A stretch of 64,000 nucleotides of DNA from Candidatus Gemmiger stercorigallinarum (GCA_019119495.1 DWWX01000021.1:41315-105314), one strand, 5' to 3'. Positions 35,815 through 44,513 are shown, counted from the stretch's first letter. Notes: generated by a model from the sequence alone, not told the origin. Numbers and translations: made by a program.

Positions 35815-36018
35815 TCTACCACATTTCCGCAGGCGTGGAAATAGCGTGTTTTGCGCCCGCGGCGGCAGCGGCGGGGCGGGCGGGAAGATGGTATTCCGGG
35901 CCGTCCCGGCGGGGCGGCGTTCTGCGGCCTTTTGAAGGCCTTGCCCGGCAAAAAGCGGCGAAACGCCCCGAATGTTGCCCTATGCAAACGGTTTGGCCCG
36001 CCGTTTTCGCCTTTTCGA

Positions 36019-36047
36019 TTGACAACGCCCGCCAACCTTGGTATAGT
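36019..36047 (+). promoter_or_regulatory. Promoter of the phosphoglucomutase gene
   Basis: TTGACA (36019-36024), 17-base spacer, TATAGT (36042-36047). Confidence 0.87.
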
Positions 36048-36108
36048 TAATCTGTAACGGTGAATTTTACCAGAAAATTTCACTACTTGGAAAGCGAAGG
36101 TGTTACAA

Positions 36109-37791
36109 ATGTATAAAGAAATGTACGAGCGGTGGCTTGCCGCCGATCTGGACGACGCCGACCTTAAGCCGGAACTGGAAAGCATCCGTGAGGACGACGC
36201 GGCCATCCAGGACCGCTTTGCGGTGGCGCTGAAGTTCGGCACCGCCGGCCTGCGCGGCGTCATCGGCGCCGGCACCAACCGCATGAACGTCTATGTGGTG
36301 CGCCAGGCCACCCAGGGCCTTGCCAACTGGGTCAAGACCCAGGGCGGCAGCCAGACCGTCGCCATCAGCTACGACAGCCGCATCAAGAGCGACCTGTTCG
36401 CCCATACGGCCGCCGAGGTGCTGGCCGCCAACGGCATCCATGTCCGCATCTACAAGGCACTGATGCCGGTGCCTGCGCTTTCCTTTGCCACCCGCTACTA
36501 CCAGTGCAACGCGGGCATCATGGTCACCGCCAGCCACAACCCCGCCAAGTACAACGGCTACAAGGCCTACGGCCCGGACGGCTGCCAGATGACCGACGAA
36601 GCCGCCGACATCGTCTACGCCGAGATCCAGAAAACCGATATTCTCACCGGCGCCAAGACCATGCCCTTTGCCGAGGGCATGGCCCAGGGCCTGATCGAGT
36701 ATGTGGGCGACGACTGCATCCGCGCGCTGTACGACGCCATCGAGGCCCGCTCCATCCGGCCCGGCATCTGCAAGACCGCCGGCCTGAAGCTGGTCTACAG
36801 CCCGCTGAACGGCAGCGGCCTGGTTCCCGTGACCACCGTTCTGGGCGAGATCGGCATCAGCGACATCACCATCGTGCCGGAGCAGAAGGACCCGGACGGC
36901 AACTTCCCCACCTGCCCCTATCCCAACCCCGAAATTTTCGAGGCCCTCAAGCTGGGCCTGGAGCTGGCCGAAAAGGACGGCGCCGACCTGATGCTGGCCA
37001 CCGACCCCGACGCCGACCGTGTGGGCATCGCCGTCAAGTGCAAGGACGGCAGCTACGAGCTGCTGACCGGCAACGAGGTGGGCGTGCTGCTGCTGGACTA
37101 CATCTGCGCCGGCCGCATCGAGCAGGGCACCATGCCCAAGGACCCGGTCATGTGCAAGTCCATCGTCTCGACCCCGCTGGCCGATAAAGTCGCCGAGCAT
37201 TACGGCGTCGAGTGCCGCAACGTGCTGACCGGCTTCAAGTGGATCGGCGACCAGATCGCCAAGCTGGAGGCCGCCGGCCAGGTGGACCGCTTTATCTTTG
37301 GCTTTGAGGAGAGCTACGGCTATCTGGCAGGGCCCTACGTCCGCGACAAGGACGCCATCATCGGCAGCATGCTGATCTGTGAGATGGCCGCCTATTACCG
37401 TTCGAAGGGCAGCTCCATCAAGGAGGAGCTGGACCGCATCTACGCCCAGTACGGCCGCTACCTGAACAAGGTGGACAGCTTTGAGTTCCCCGGCCTGTCC
37501 GGCATGGACAAGATGGCCGGCATCATGGCCGGCCTGCGCGCCGACCCGCCCAAGGAGTTTGCCGGCGACAAGGTCGTCAAGGTGGTGGACTACCAGAAGC
37601 CGGAGGAGACCGGCCTGCCCGCCGCCAACGTGCTGATCTACACGCTGGAAAGCGGCTCCACCGTGGTGGTGCGCCCCTCCGGCACCGAGCCCAAGATCAA
37701 GACCTACTTCACCACGCTGGGCAAGGACCTGGCCGAGGCCCAGGCCAAGAAGGACGCCCTGGCCGAGGCACTCAAGCCGATCCTGGCGTAA
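36109..37791 (+). CDS. Phospho-sugar mutase (phosphoglucomutase/phosphomannomutase)
   Basis: 560-residue alpha-D-phosphohexomutase of the PgcA type, interconverting glucose 1- and 6-phosphate (and possibly mannose phosphates) to supply cell-wall and glycan precursors. The four signatures are present: active-site serine loop VTASHNPAKYNGYK, metal loop ATDPDADRVGIAV, sugar loop GFEESYGYL, and phosphate-binding RPSGTEPKIK. GTAGLRGVIGAGTNRMN lies near the N-terminus. The ATG at 36109 is preferred over a GTG at 36100, since GAAGG is 8 bases before it. It is transcribed alone between its own promoter and terminator. Confidence 0.95.
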   Translation: MYKEMYERWLAADLDDADLKPELESIREDDAAIQDRFAVALKFGTAGLRGVIGAGTNRMNVYVVRQATQGLANWVKTQGGSQTVAISYDSRIKSDLFAHTAAEVLAANGIHVRIYKALMPVPALSFATRYYQCNAGIMVTASHNPAKYNGYKAYGPDGCQMTDEAADIVYAEIQKTDILTGAKTMPFAEGMAQGLIEYVGDDCIRALYDAIEARSIRPGICKTAGLKLVYSPLNGSGLVPVTTVLGEIGISDITIVPEQKDPDGNFPTCPYPNPEIFEALKLGLELAEKDGADLMLATDPDADRVGIAVKCKDGSYELLTGNEVGVLLLDYICAGRIEQGTMPKDPVMCKSIVSTPLADKVAEHYGVECRNVLTGFKWIGDQIAKLEAAGQVDRFIFGFEESYGYLAGPYVRDKDAIIGSMLICEMAAYYRSKGSSIKEELDRIYAQYGRYLNKVDSFEFPGLSGMDKMAGIMAGLRADPPKEFAGDKVVKVVDYQKPEETGLPAANVLIYTLESGSTVVVRPSGTEPKIKTYFTTLGKDLAEAQAKKDALAEALKPILA

Positions 37792-37830
37792 GGGAATATC
37801 CCGCCGCCGCGGCGCATTATGTTTTTGGTT

Positions 37831-37863
37831 CAGCGGGGGCTGCAAGGTTTGCAGCCCCCGCTG
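37831..37863 (+). terminator. Terminator after the phosphoglucomutase gene
   Basis: 15-bp stem CAGCGGGGGCTGCAA (37831-37845) with 37849-37863, loop GGT, then TTTG. Confidence 0.85.
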
Positions 37864-37902
37864 TTTGCATGCAAAGAATTAACGATTAACATTAAAAAAT
37901 TA

Positions 37903-37931
37903 TTGACAAATGCGAATCATCCTGATACGAT
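37903..37931 (+). promoter_or_regulatory. Promoter of the DUF2975-XRE operon
   Basis: TTGACA (37903-37908), 17-base spacer, TACGAT (37926-37931), in a locally AT-rich patch. Confidence 0.83.
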
Positions 37932-37949
37932 ATCAGTGAGGTGAGGACC

Positions 37950-38576
37950 ATGAAAATGCTGAAACCGTTGTTGAATGAAAGGTTTGTCCGGAAGGCCGCG
38001 TCCTTCCTGCAGGCTGCCTGCTGGCTGGCCATCTGCTTTTTTGCACTGGTCACAGTGCTGGCCTGCCTGGGGCGGCAGCAGTTTACGCTGGTGACAAGCA
38101 CGGATGTGTACGAAGGGGCCATTTATGCGGAACGGGACCAGGGGTGGCTCTCTCATAGCTTTACCGTGACAGCCAGTGACAGTATCCGCGTTACAGCCAA
38201 CAGCGATGACGGGGTCGATCTGGCCACGCACATCGGCCTTACGCTGATGTTTGCGGCGCAGGCGCTGACAGGGATGGCGGGGTACTGGCTTTTGAGCCGA
38301 GTGTTTGCCAATATCGCGCAGGGCAGGATTTTTGTCGAGCAAAACGCCCGCGGCCTGCTTGGCTACGGCCTGCTGCAAATCTATGCCGTGTTTCTCCTGC
38401 CGTTTGTAAAGCTGCTGATCTGCAATCTTGCCAATCTGGTTTCGGACAGTCAAATCGCGGCGTGGTCGGTTCAAATCGGGCCGGACAAGCTGTTCCCCAG
38501 CATTGCGTTTCTGGTGGCGGCGTACATCATCCATTACGGCATCACACTGCAGGATGAGGTGGACCACACGCTATGA
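37950..38576 (+). CDS. DUF2975-family membrane protein
   Basis: 208 residues with four predicted helices (about 22-42, 90-110, 133-155, 178-196) and an extracytoplasmic loop of about 45 residues after the first. The DUF2975 pattern is visible in the second half: VFANIAQGRIFVEQNARGLLGYG, where a region like FxxGxPF-xxxN is typical. Function is unknown; members are nearly always encoded with a small XRE regulator, as here. GAGG lies 3 bases before the ATG at 37950 and 9 before the next in-frame ATG (37956), so the start could be two codons later. The stop overlaps the regulator start (ATGA). Confidence 0.85.
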   Translation: MKMLKPLLNERFVRKAASFLQAACWLAICFFALVTVLACLGRQQFTLVTSTDVYEGAIYAERDQGWLSHSFTVTASDSIRVTANSDDGVDLATHIGLTLMFAAQALTGMAGYWLLSRVFANIAQGRIFVEQNARGLLGYGLLQIYAVFLLPFVKLLICNLANLVSDSQIAAWSVQIGPDKLFPSIAFLVAAYIIHYGITLQDEVDHTL

Positions 38577-38803
38577 TCGTCATACGTCTGGACCGGGTCC
38601 TGGCGGACCGCAAAATGAAGCTGAACCAGCTGGCGGAGCTGGTGGGCATCTCCAACGTCAATCTTTCTTACCTGAAAACCGGCAAGGTGCGGGCGATCCG
38701 TTTCAGCACGCTGGACGCCATCTGCCATGTGCTGCACTGCCAGCCGGGGGATATCCTGGAGCATGTGGAGGAGGACGAGCCGCCCGCACCGGAGCAGGAA
38801 TAA
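38573..38803 (+). CDS. Small XRE regulator (YozG-like), partner of DUF2975 protein
   Basis: 76-residue single-domain Cro/CI-type DNA-binding protein: IRLDRVLADRKMKLNQLAELVGI, then SNVNLSYLKTGKVRAIRFSTLDAICHVLHCQPGDILE, with an acidic tail (EEDEPPAPEQE). This is the YozG type that pairs with DUF2975 proteins. The start overlaps the DUF2975 stop by four bases, so the proteins are made together. It probably represses the promoter at 37903; a strong terminator follows directly. Confidence 0.93.
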   Translation: MIVIRLDRVLADRKMKLNQLAELVGISNVNLSYLKTGKVRAIRFSTLDAICHVLHCQPGDILEHVEEDEPPAPEQE

Positions 38804-38813
38804 GGCTGTCCCA

Positions 38814-38858
38814 CAACAGGCTGTCCCCGCTGCCAACGGGGCGGCCTGTTGCCTTTTT
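38814..38858 (+). terminator. Terminator after the DUF2975-XRE operon
   Basis: CAACAGGC and CCCCG pair with CGGGG and GCCTGTTG (38814-38851), followed by CCTTTTT. Confidence 0.88.
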
Positions 38859-38929
38859 GGCGCAGCGTGTGCGGCGGACAGCTCATGCAAAATCTGCGTA
38901 AAATCGATGTAAAAGTGCATCCGCTGCCG

Positions 38930-38958
38930 TTGACGGGGGCAAATGGCCGCCTTACAAT
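38930..38958 (+). promoter_or_regulatory. Promoter of the secreted protein gene
   Basis: TTGACG (38930-38935), 17-base spacer, TACAAT (38953-38958). Confidence 0.75.
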
Positions 38959-39064
38959 AAAAATAACAGCGGCGGGCGGTGCTGCCCGCTGCCGGGACCG
39001 GCCCGGACGCAAAACGGGAACAGGACAGCCCCGCCCGGCGGGGCGCACAGGAAAGGAGCCTGAC

Positions 39065-39622
39065 ATGAAGCGGAAAAAACTGCTGGCCATGCTGGCGGCG
39101 GCCGTGCTTGTGGCGGCCATGCCGGCCGCCGCATACGCGCAGCCGGACGCGGCAGGGAAGACGTCCGTCGCCCGGCAGCCGTCGCTGCTGGACTGCGTGG
39201 ACTTTGCAGACTACGAGGCAGCCTTTGACCTGGGGCAAACGGAGAAAGAAACGGACGGCGGCCAAACCGAGCGGTATGACGGGGTGTCCTATTTCGGCAA
39301 TCAGGAGATCGAGCTGGAGGGCCGGACACTGGAGGTCGGCGCGGCGTCCGTTGAGCAGCACCCGGCCGGGTTTGCGGCGTCGGAGGACGGCTGCTCCGGC
39401 GGCAGCCACAGGGGCAAGGTGTACGACAGCCCCGTGACAGCGACAAGGGCCCATGCCCAGGCGGAAGCCCATCCGTCTACCTGTATGGTGGTCTATACCC
39501 GGTACTGGCACTGCACGGAATGCGGCACCATCGGCCGGGAGGAGGCGACCCACGGCATTTGGTGCGAGAGCGCCGAAACCGGCGGCGACCCCGCCCTGCC
39601 GACCGCGGAAACCACGGCCTGA
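39065..39622 (+). CDS. Secreted protein of unknown function
   Basis: 185 residues, not recognised. A textbook signal peptide opens it: MKRKK, then LLAMLAAAVLVAAMPAAAYA with a probable cut after AYA (about residue 25). The mature part is hydrophilic and acidic. Its only striking motif is YWHCTECGTIGREEATHGIWCE near the C-terminus (written here in parts: YWHCTECGTIGREE, then HGIWCE), a Cys-x-x-Cys with a third Cys downstream that could bind metal or form disulfides. There is no lipobox or anchor, so it is probably released. AAAGGAG lies 8 bases before the ATG. It has its own promoter and no obvious partner gene. Confidence 0.78.
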   Translation: MKRKKLLAMLAAAVLVAAMPAAAYAQPDAAGKTSVARQPSLLDCVDFADYEAAFDLGQTEKETDGGQTERYDGVSYFGNQEIELEGRTLEVGAASVEQHPAGFAASEDGCSGGSHRGKVYDSPVTATRAHAQAEAHPSTCMVVYTRYWHCTECGTIGREEATHGIWCESAETGGDPALPTAETTA

Positions 39623-39662
39623 AGGCCCCGCCGCCCCGCTTTTGCGCCCTTTGCAAAAAAAC

Positions 39663-39691
39663 TTGACTTTCCGCCGCGGGTCTGCTATACT
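39663..39691 (+). promoter_or_regulatory. Promoter of rpmE
   Basis: TTGACT (39663-39668), 17-base spacer, TATACT (39686-39691), giving a leader of about 130 bases. Confidence 0.87.
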
Positions 39692-39698
39692 GCTATGG

Positions 39699-39766
39699 CA
39701 ATCGTTCACGAAGGCTGCTCCGCTCGCACAGGATGGCGGGCGCTGGTAGCCGAAATCCGGAGATTG
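39699..39766 (+). promoter_or_regulatory. Structured leader of rpmE, possible ribosomal-protein autoregulatory element
   Basis: Nested helices can be drawn: CAATC (39699-39703) with GATTG (39762-39766), GGCT (39713-39716) with AGCC (39748-39751), and CGCTCG (39721-39726) with CGGGCG (39737-39742). L31 leaders have been described in Firmicutes; whether this matches that motif I cannot confirm. Confidence 0.5.
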
Positions 39767-39826
39767 TGATGAGCACATATATCAAGTATGGCTCCCGAAG
39801 TCATGATCGAGAAAGAGGTGAAAACC

Positions 39827-40030
39827 ATGAAGCAGGGCATCCATCCCAAATACGTTGACTGCACCATCACCTGCGCCTGCGGCAACGTCATCCAGACCCG
39901 CTCCACCAAGCCGGAGATCCGTGTCGAAGTTTGCAGCAAGTGCCACCCGTTCTACACCGGCAAGCAGAAGCTGGTGGACACCGGCGGCCGTGTCGAGCGT
40001 TTCAAGCGCCGCTACAACCTGGGCAAGTGA
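39827..40030 (+). CDS. rpmE: 50S ribosomal protein L31
   Basis: 67-residue ribosomal protein bridging the central protuberance and the small subunit. It is the zinc-containing form, with cysteines at CTITCACGN and [12 protein letters not shown]; the zinc form is usually replaced by a Cys-less paralogue under zinc starvation. The C-terminus [18 protein letters not shown] is standard. The ATG at 39827 follows AGAGGTG; a longer frame to 39788 has no ribosome site. It is transcribed alone from a strong promoter with a folded leader and ends at the hairpin 40048-40085. Confidence 0.97.
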   Translation: MKQGIHPKYVDCTITCACGNVIQTRSTKPEIRVEVCSKCHPFYTGKQKLVDTGGRVERFKRRYNLGK

Positions 40031-40047
40031 TTCGAATAACCAAAACG

Positions 40048-40085
40048 GCGGTGCCGCAGAACCTAAAGTCTGCTGCACCGCTTTT
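40048..40085 (+). terminator. Terminator of rpmE
   Basis: GCGGTGC-GCAGA pairs with TCTGC-GCACCGC, followed by TTTT (40082-40085). Confidence 0.85.
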
Positions 40086-40121
40086 CGTCGTATGCCGGCC
40101 CCGCCGCCAAAAGGAGACGCC

Positions 40122-40742
40122 ATGCCAGACTACCGCACCATCGAGGGGACCTCGGCCTATACCTACGAGGAAAAACGCAGCCGGTTTATCGCCACCGCCG
40201 CCTTTGCCGACACCGAGGACAAGGCCCTGGCGGTGCTGGAGCACGTCCGCGCCGCCAACCGCACCGCCCGCCACAACGTCTATGCCTATGTGCTGCGCCA
40301 GGGCGGCCGCACCCGCTACTCGGACGACGGCGAACCCGCCAAGACCGCCGGTACCCCGGTGCTGGAGGCCATCGGCCACGCGGGGCTGTCCGACGTGATC
40401 GTGGTGGTCACCCGGTATTTCGGCGGCATCCTGCTGGGCACCGGCGGGCTGGTGCGGGCCTACACCGCGGCGGCGTCAGGGGCGCTGGCCGCCGCCCGCA
40501 TCGTCACCATGCGGCAGGTGGTGCGCTGCCGGGTGCGCCTGCCCTACGCCCGGTTCGAGCAGGCCCAGCGGCTGGTGGCCGCCGCCGGCGGCCGGCTGGA
40601 GGACCCCGTCTACGACGACGCCGTGACCCTGTGCTGGAAAATGCCCGCCGGCACCGAGGCGCCGCTGTGCGCCGCGCTGGGCGAGCTGACTCGCGGGGAT
40701 GCCCAGGTGCAGGTCTCCCCGCCGGAATACGCGGCGTTTTGA
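40122..40742 (+). CDS. YigZ/IMPACT family protein
   Basis: 206-residue cytoplasmic protein. The UPF0029 (IMPACT) N-terminal domain is clear: YEEKRSRFIATAAF, ATRHNVYAYVLR-like NRTARHNVYAYVLRQGG, YSDDGEPAKTAGTPVLEAI, and VVTRYFGGILLGTGGLVRAY. A DUF1949 C-terminal domain follows (YARFEQAQRLVAAAGGRLED). The family has been linked to translation stress but has no firm biochemical role in bacteria. AAAAGGAG lies 6 bases before the ATG. It begins just after the rpmE terminator and may depend on read-through, as no separate promoter is evident. Confidence 0.93.
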   Translation: MPDYRTIEGTSAYTYEEKRSRFIATAAFADTEDKALAVLEHVRAANRTARHNVYAYVLRQGGRTRYSDDGEPAKTAGTPVLEAIGHAGLSDVIVVVTRYFGGILLGTGGLVRAYTAAASGALAAARIVTMRQVVRCRVRLPYARFEQAQRLVAAAGGRLEDPVYDDAVTLCWKMPAGTEAPLCAALGELTRGDAQVQVSPPEYAAF

Positions 40743-40972
40743 CAGGAGATTTGCCGCCGGCCCGCCCCCAAAATGCCCCTGTCCGCCGCGGCGGAGAAAA
40801 AAATCAGAAAAAATTTAAAATTTTCACAAGCGTTTTTTGGATTTTTATCGTATTTATAAAATAGAGGCCCCAAACAGGCCTCCCAGGCTGCCGAAAAGCA
40901 GGGGCGCGACGCCGCACTGCCGCCGCGCTGCAGGGAAGTTACAGCTGCCGCATCGCCGGGGAAGGAGAACGC

Positions 40973-41977
40973 ATGAACACCATACGGGAACAGACCGAGA
41001 CGCTCGAGCGCCTGACCCTCAGCCGCTATGCGGCCCTGAGCCAGGCAAGCCGGGGCCGCCGCCGGCCGGAGCCGCCCGACCCCATGCGGCCCTGCTACCA
41101 GCGGGACCGGGACCGCATCATCCACTGCAAGGCGTTCCGCCGGCTCAAGCAAAAGACCCAGGTCTTTCTCTCGCCGGAGGGCGACCATTACCGCACCCGG
41201 CTGACCCACACGCTGGAGGTGGCGCAGATCGCCCGCACCATCGCCCGCGCCCTGCGCCTGAACGAGGACCTGACCGTGGCCATCGCCCTGGGGCACGACC
41301 TGGGGCACACCCCCTTCGGCCATGCGGGCGAGCGCGCGCTGGATCAGCTGTGCCCCGGCGGCTTTGCCCATTACCGGCAGAGCCTGCGTGTGGTGGACGT
41401 GCTGGAAAAGGAGGGCAGGGGGCTGAACCTTTCGTGGGAGGTGCGCAACGGCATCGTCACCCACACAAAGGGGGCCTGGGCCCGCACCATGGAGGGCCGC
41501 ACCGTGCGCATCGCCGACCACATCGCCTTCCTCAACCATGACATCGAGGACGCCGTCTCGGCCGGCGTGCTGGACGCCGCCGCCCTGCCCGGCGAGGCCA
41601 CCCGCGTGCTGGGTGTCACCAAAAGCCAGCGCATCACCACCATGATCACCGACCTGGTGGCCCACAGCCCGCGGGATACCCTGCAGTTTTCGCCGGAGGT
41701 GGAGGGCGCCTACAACACCCTCAAGGACTTTATGTATGCCACCGTCTATGTGGACAAGGAGGCCAAGCGGGAGGAGAAAAAGGTGGACAAGCTGGTGGGC
41801 GCCCTGTACGAGCGCCTGTGCGCCGAGCCCGACCTGATGCCCAACTTTTATTTGCAGATCAGCTTCAACGAGGGGATCGACCGCGCCGTGGCCGACTACA
41901 TCAGCGGCATGAGCGACGAGTTCGCCACCCACCTGTTCGAGGAGCTGTTCGTCCCCAAAAAATGGGCGGTGCTGTAA
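40973..41977 (+). CDS. dgt: Deoxyguanosinetriphosphate triphosphohydrolase-like HD protein
   Basis: 334-residue HD-domain phosphohydrolase that cleaves dNTPs to nucleosides and tripolyphosphate, tuning dNTP pools. The HD signature is YRTRLTHTLEVAQIARTIA, with the paired histidine-aspartate in ALGHDLGHTPFGHAGE and the fourth ligand later (IADHIAFLNHDIEDA). The N-terminus FRRLKQKTQVFLSPEGDHY is the dGTPase class signature. GGGGAAGGAG lies 7 bases before the ATG. It begins the dgt-lysozyme-dnaG-rpoD block; the 230 bases before it hold an AT-rich stretch (40800-40862) that may carry a promoter. Confidence 0.93.
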   Translation: MNTIREQTETLERLTLSRYAALSQASRGRRRPEPPDPMRPCYQRDRDRIIHCKAFRRLKQKTQVFLSPEGDHYRTRLTHTLEVAQIARTIARALRLNEDLTVAIALGHDLGHTPFGHAGERALDQLCPGGFAHYRQSLRVVDVLEKEGRGLNLSWEVRNGIVTHTKGAWARTMEGRTVRIADHIAFLNHDIEDAVSAGVLDAAALPGEATRVLGVTKSQRITTMITDLVAHSPRDTLQFSPEVEGAYNTLKDFMYATVYVDKEAKREEKKVDKLVGALYERLCAEPDLMPNFYLQISFNEGIDRAVADYISGMSDEFATHLFEELFVPKKWAVL

Positions 41978-42702
41978 GGCGCCGCCGGCTGCTGCTGGCC
42001 GCGGCGGTGCTGCCGGCATTGCTGGCGCTGCTGGCGGTGCTGGTGCTGGGCAAAGTCCTGCAGCCCAATCTGCTGCTGGCGCGGCGCTACCCGGTATGGG
42101 GCGTGGATGTCTCTCGCTATCAGGGGACGGTGGACTGGCAGAAGATGGCGGAGCAGGGCGTCGGGTTTGCTTTTATCAAGGCGACCGAGGGCAGCGGGAC
42201 GGTGGACGGGCAGTTCGAGGCCAATTTCCGCGGCGCGGCCGAGGCGGGCATCCCGTCCGGGGCGTACCATTTTTTCAGCTTTGACAGTGCGCCGGAAGCC
42301 CAGGCGGAACATTTTATCGGGACGGTCGGGGCGCTGTCCGGGCGGCTGCCGCCGGTGGTGGACGCCGAGTATTACGGCGGCTACTTTGCCGACCCGCCTC
42401 CAAAGGAAACGGTGCGCCGGAACCTGCGCAGGCTTTTGGAGCTGCTGGAGGCCGAGTACGGCGCAGCGCCCATCCTGTATACGACCTATCCCTTTTACAT
42501 CCGCTATCTCCGCGGCGCGTTCGACGATGTGCCGCTCTGGCTGCGCAATGTGTACACGCCGCCGCTGCCCGGACAGGAATGGCTGTTCTGGCAATACACC
42601 GACACCGCCCGCCTGGACGGCTACGACGGCGAAGAACCAAACATCGACCGGAATGTGTTCTCCGGCAGCAGGCAGCAGCTGCAAGCCCTGCTGCTGCCCT
42701 GA
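41962..42702 (+). CDS. GH25-family lysozyme with N-terminal anchor
   Basis: 246-residue muramidase of glycoside hydrolase family 25, cutting the MurNAc-GlcNAc bond of peptidoglycan. A basic start (MGGAVRRRR) precedes a hydrophobic segment (about 10-30) that acts as signal peptide or anchor. The catalytic domain has GVDVSRYQGTVDWQKM, GFAFIKATEGSG, SGAYHFFSFD and VVDAEYYGG with the catalytic Asp and Glu, ending EWLFWQYTDTARLDGY and NIDRNVF. The start ATG overlaps the end of dgt by 16 bases in another frame. The only purine-rich box (GAGGAG) is 17 bases away, so translation probably depends on coupling. dnaG follows 27 bases later. Confidence 0.87.
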   Translation: MGGAVRRRRLLLAAAVLPALLALLAVLVLGKVLQPNLLLARRYPVWGVDVSRYQGTVDWQKMAEQGVGFAFIKATEGSGTVDGQFEANFRGAAEAGIPSGAYHFFSFDSAPEAQAEHFIGTVGALSGRLPPVVDAEYYGGYFADPPPKETVRRNLRRLLELLEAEYGAAPILYTTYPFYIRYLRGAFDDVPLWLRNVYTPPLPGQEWLFWQYTDTARLDGYDGEEPNIDRNVFSGSRQQLQALLLP

Positions 42703-42729
42703 CGGCACGACGGGAAGGAGGTGCCCGCA

Positions 42730-44505
42730 ATGATCCCCCATGAATACGTGCAGGAGGTCGTCCGCCGCAACGACATCGCCGACGTGGTCGGCCAGTATGT
42801 GCAGCTGCGGCGGCGGGGGCGCACCTGCACGGGGCTGTGCCCCTTCCACAACGAAAAGACGCCCTCTTTTGTGGTTTACCCCGAAACGCAGAGCTTTTAC
42901 TGCTTTGGCTGCGGCGCCGGCGGGGACGTCATCACCTTCGTGCGCAAAATCTCCAACCTGGGCTATGTGGAGGCGGTCAAGCAGCTGGCCTCCCGCGCCG
43001 GCATGCCCTTGCCGGAGGAGGAAGACCAGGAAAGCCGCCGCCGCAGCCGCCTGCTGGAGATCAACCGCTGCGCCGCCCGCTATTTTTTCGAGCAGCTCAA
43101 CGCCCCCACGCCGGAGGCGGGCGCCGCCCGCGGCTACTGGCGGCAGAAACGCGGCCTGTCCGACGCGGCCATCCGCCGGTTCGGGCTGGGCTATGCGCCG
43201 GACAGCTTTACCGGGCTTCTGCACTACCTCAAGCGCCGCGGATTTTCAGAGCCGGAGCTGGAGGAGTCCGGCCTGGTCAAGCGCAGCGCCAAGGGTAACC
43301 TGTACGATATCTTCCGACACCGGGTCATGGTGCCCATCATCGACGTGCGGGGCAACATCATCGCCTTTGGCGGCCGCGTGCTGGACGACTCCAAGCCCAA
43401 GTACATCAACAGCCCCGAAACGATGGTCTACAAAAAGTCCCGCACGCTGTTCGCCCTCAACGTGGCCAAAAAGTCCCCCTCCAAGCGGTATATCCTGTGC
43501 GAGGGCTACATGGACGTTATCAGCATGCACGAGGCCGGCTTTGACACCGCCGTCTGCGCCTGCGGCACCGCCCTGACCGCCGAACAGGTCAAGCTGCTGA
43601 CCGAGTACGCCGACGAGGTGGTGCTGAGCTACGACTCGGACGAGGCCGGCCAAAAGGCCACCGAGCGCAGCCTGGGGCTGTTTGCCAGCACCAACCTGCG
43701 GGTCAAGGTGCTCTCCATCCCCGGCGCCAAGGACCCGGACGAGTACATCAAAAAATACGGCCGGGACCGGTTCGAGGCGCTGCTGGAAGGCACCGCCAAC
43801 CCCACCGAGTTTGAGCTGAACAAGCTGCGCGGCCAGTTTGATTTGAAATCGGACGGCGGCCGGATGGAGTACCTCAACCGCGCGGTGGGGATCCTGGCGG
43901 GCAACCCCAACCCGGTGGCGCAGGACGTTTACGCCGGCCGCCTGGCCGAGGAGACCAACGTCAGCAAGACCGCGATCTTGAACCAGCTGAAGACGGCGCA
44001 GCGCACCGCCGGCCGCAAAGCCTACCGCAGGCAGCAGCGGGAACTGGCGGGGCAGGGGATAGCCGGGACCATCCGGGTGCCCTACGACAAGGGCGGCGAC
44101 GGGGCGCTGGGGGCGGCGTCCGCCGGCCGGCAGCTGGTGGCCGCCATGATCAAGGACCCCGACACCATCCCCTATATCCGGCAGCACCTGACGCCGGACG
44201 ACCTGATCCTGCCGGAGATGCAGCAGGCCGCCAGGGCCATCTGGCAGCTGGCGGACGCCGGCCAGCCGGTCAACCTGACCAGCATCGGCCCGCTGGTGGA
44301 CGAGGGCGTGCTGCCCCAGCTTTCGATGGTGCTGGCCCAGAACATCGACCTGACCCCCGCCCGGCGGGACATCGATATGTACCTGGAGCGCATCCGCCAG
44401 GCCAGGCCCAAAAGCGCCCAGGCCGGCAAGACCAGCGATGACGAGTTCCGCCGCCTGTTCAATTCCATCCGGCAGGAAAAGACCGCCGGGGAGGAACCCG
44501 GCTAG
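42730..44505 (+). CDS. dnaG: DNA primase
   Basis: Makes RNA primers at the replication fork with the replicative helicase; 591 residues, normal. The N-terminal CHC2 zinc finger has C37, H40, C58 and C61 (CPFHNEKTPSF, YCFGCGAGGD). The RNA polymerase domain follows with the TOPRIM motifs LCEGYMDVI and LSYDSDEAGQKA, and a C-terminal DnaB-interaction region fills about 430-591. The ATG at 42730 lies 9 bases behind AAGGAGG; a GTG three codons earlier is less likely. It belongs to the dnaG-rpoD pair common in Firmicutes. Confidence 0.96.
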   Translation: MIPHEYVQEVVRRNDIADVVGQYVQLRRRGRTCTGLCPFHNEKTPSFVVYPETQSFYCFGCGAGGDVITFVRKISNLGYVEAVKQLASRAGMPLPEEEDQESRRRSRLLEINRCAARYFFEQLNAPTPEAGAARGYWRQKRGLSDAAIRRFGLGYAPDSFTGLLHYLKRRGFSEPELEESGLVKRSAKGNLYDIFRHRVMVPIIDVRGNIIAFGGRVLDDSKPKYINSPETMVYKKSRTLFALNVAKKSPSKRYILCEGYMDVISMHEAGFDTAVCACGTALTAEQVKLLTEYADEVVLSYDSDEAGQKATERSLGLFASTNLRVKVLSIPGAKDPDEYIKKYGRDRFEALLEGTANPTEFELNKLRGQFDLKSDGGRMEYLNRAVGILAGNPNPVAQDVYAGRLAEETNVSKTAILNQLKTAQRTAGRKAYRRQQRELAGQGIAGTIRVPYDKGGDGALGAASAGRQLVAAMIKDPDTIPYIRQHLTPDDLILPEMQQAARAIWQLADAGQPVNLTSIGPLVDEGVLPQLSMVLAQNIDLTPARRDIDMYLERIRQARPKSAQAGKTSDDEFRRLFNSIRQEKTAGEEPG

Positions 44506-44513
44506 ACATCCCC

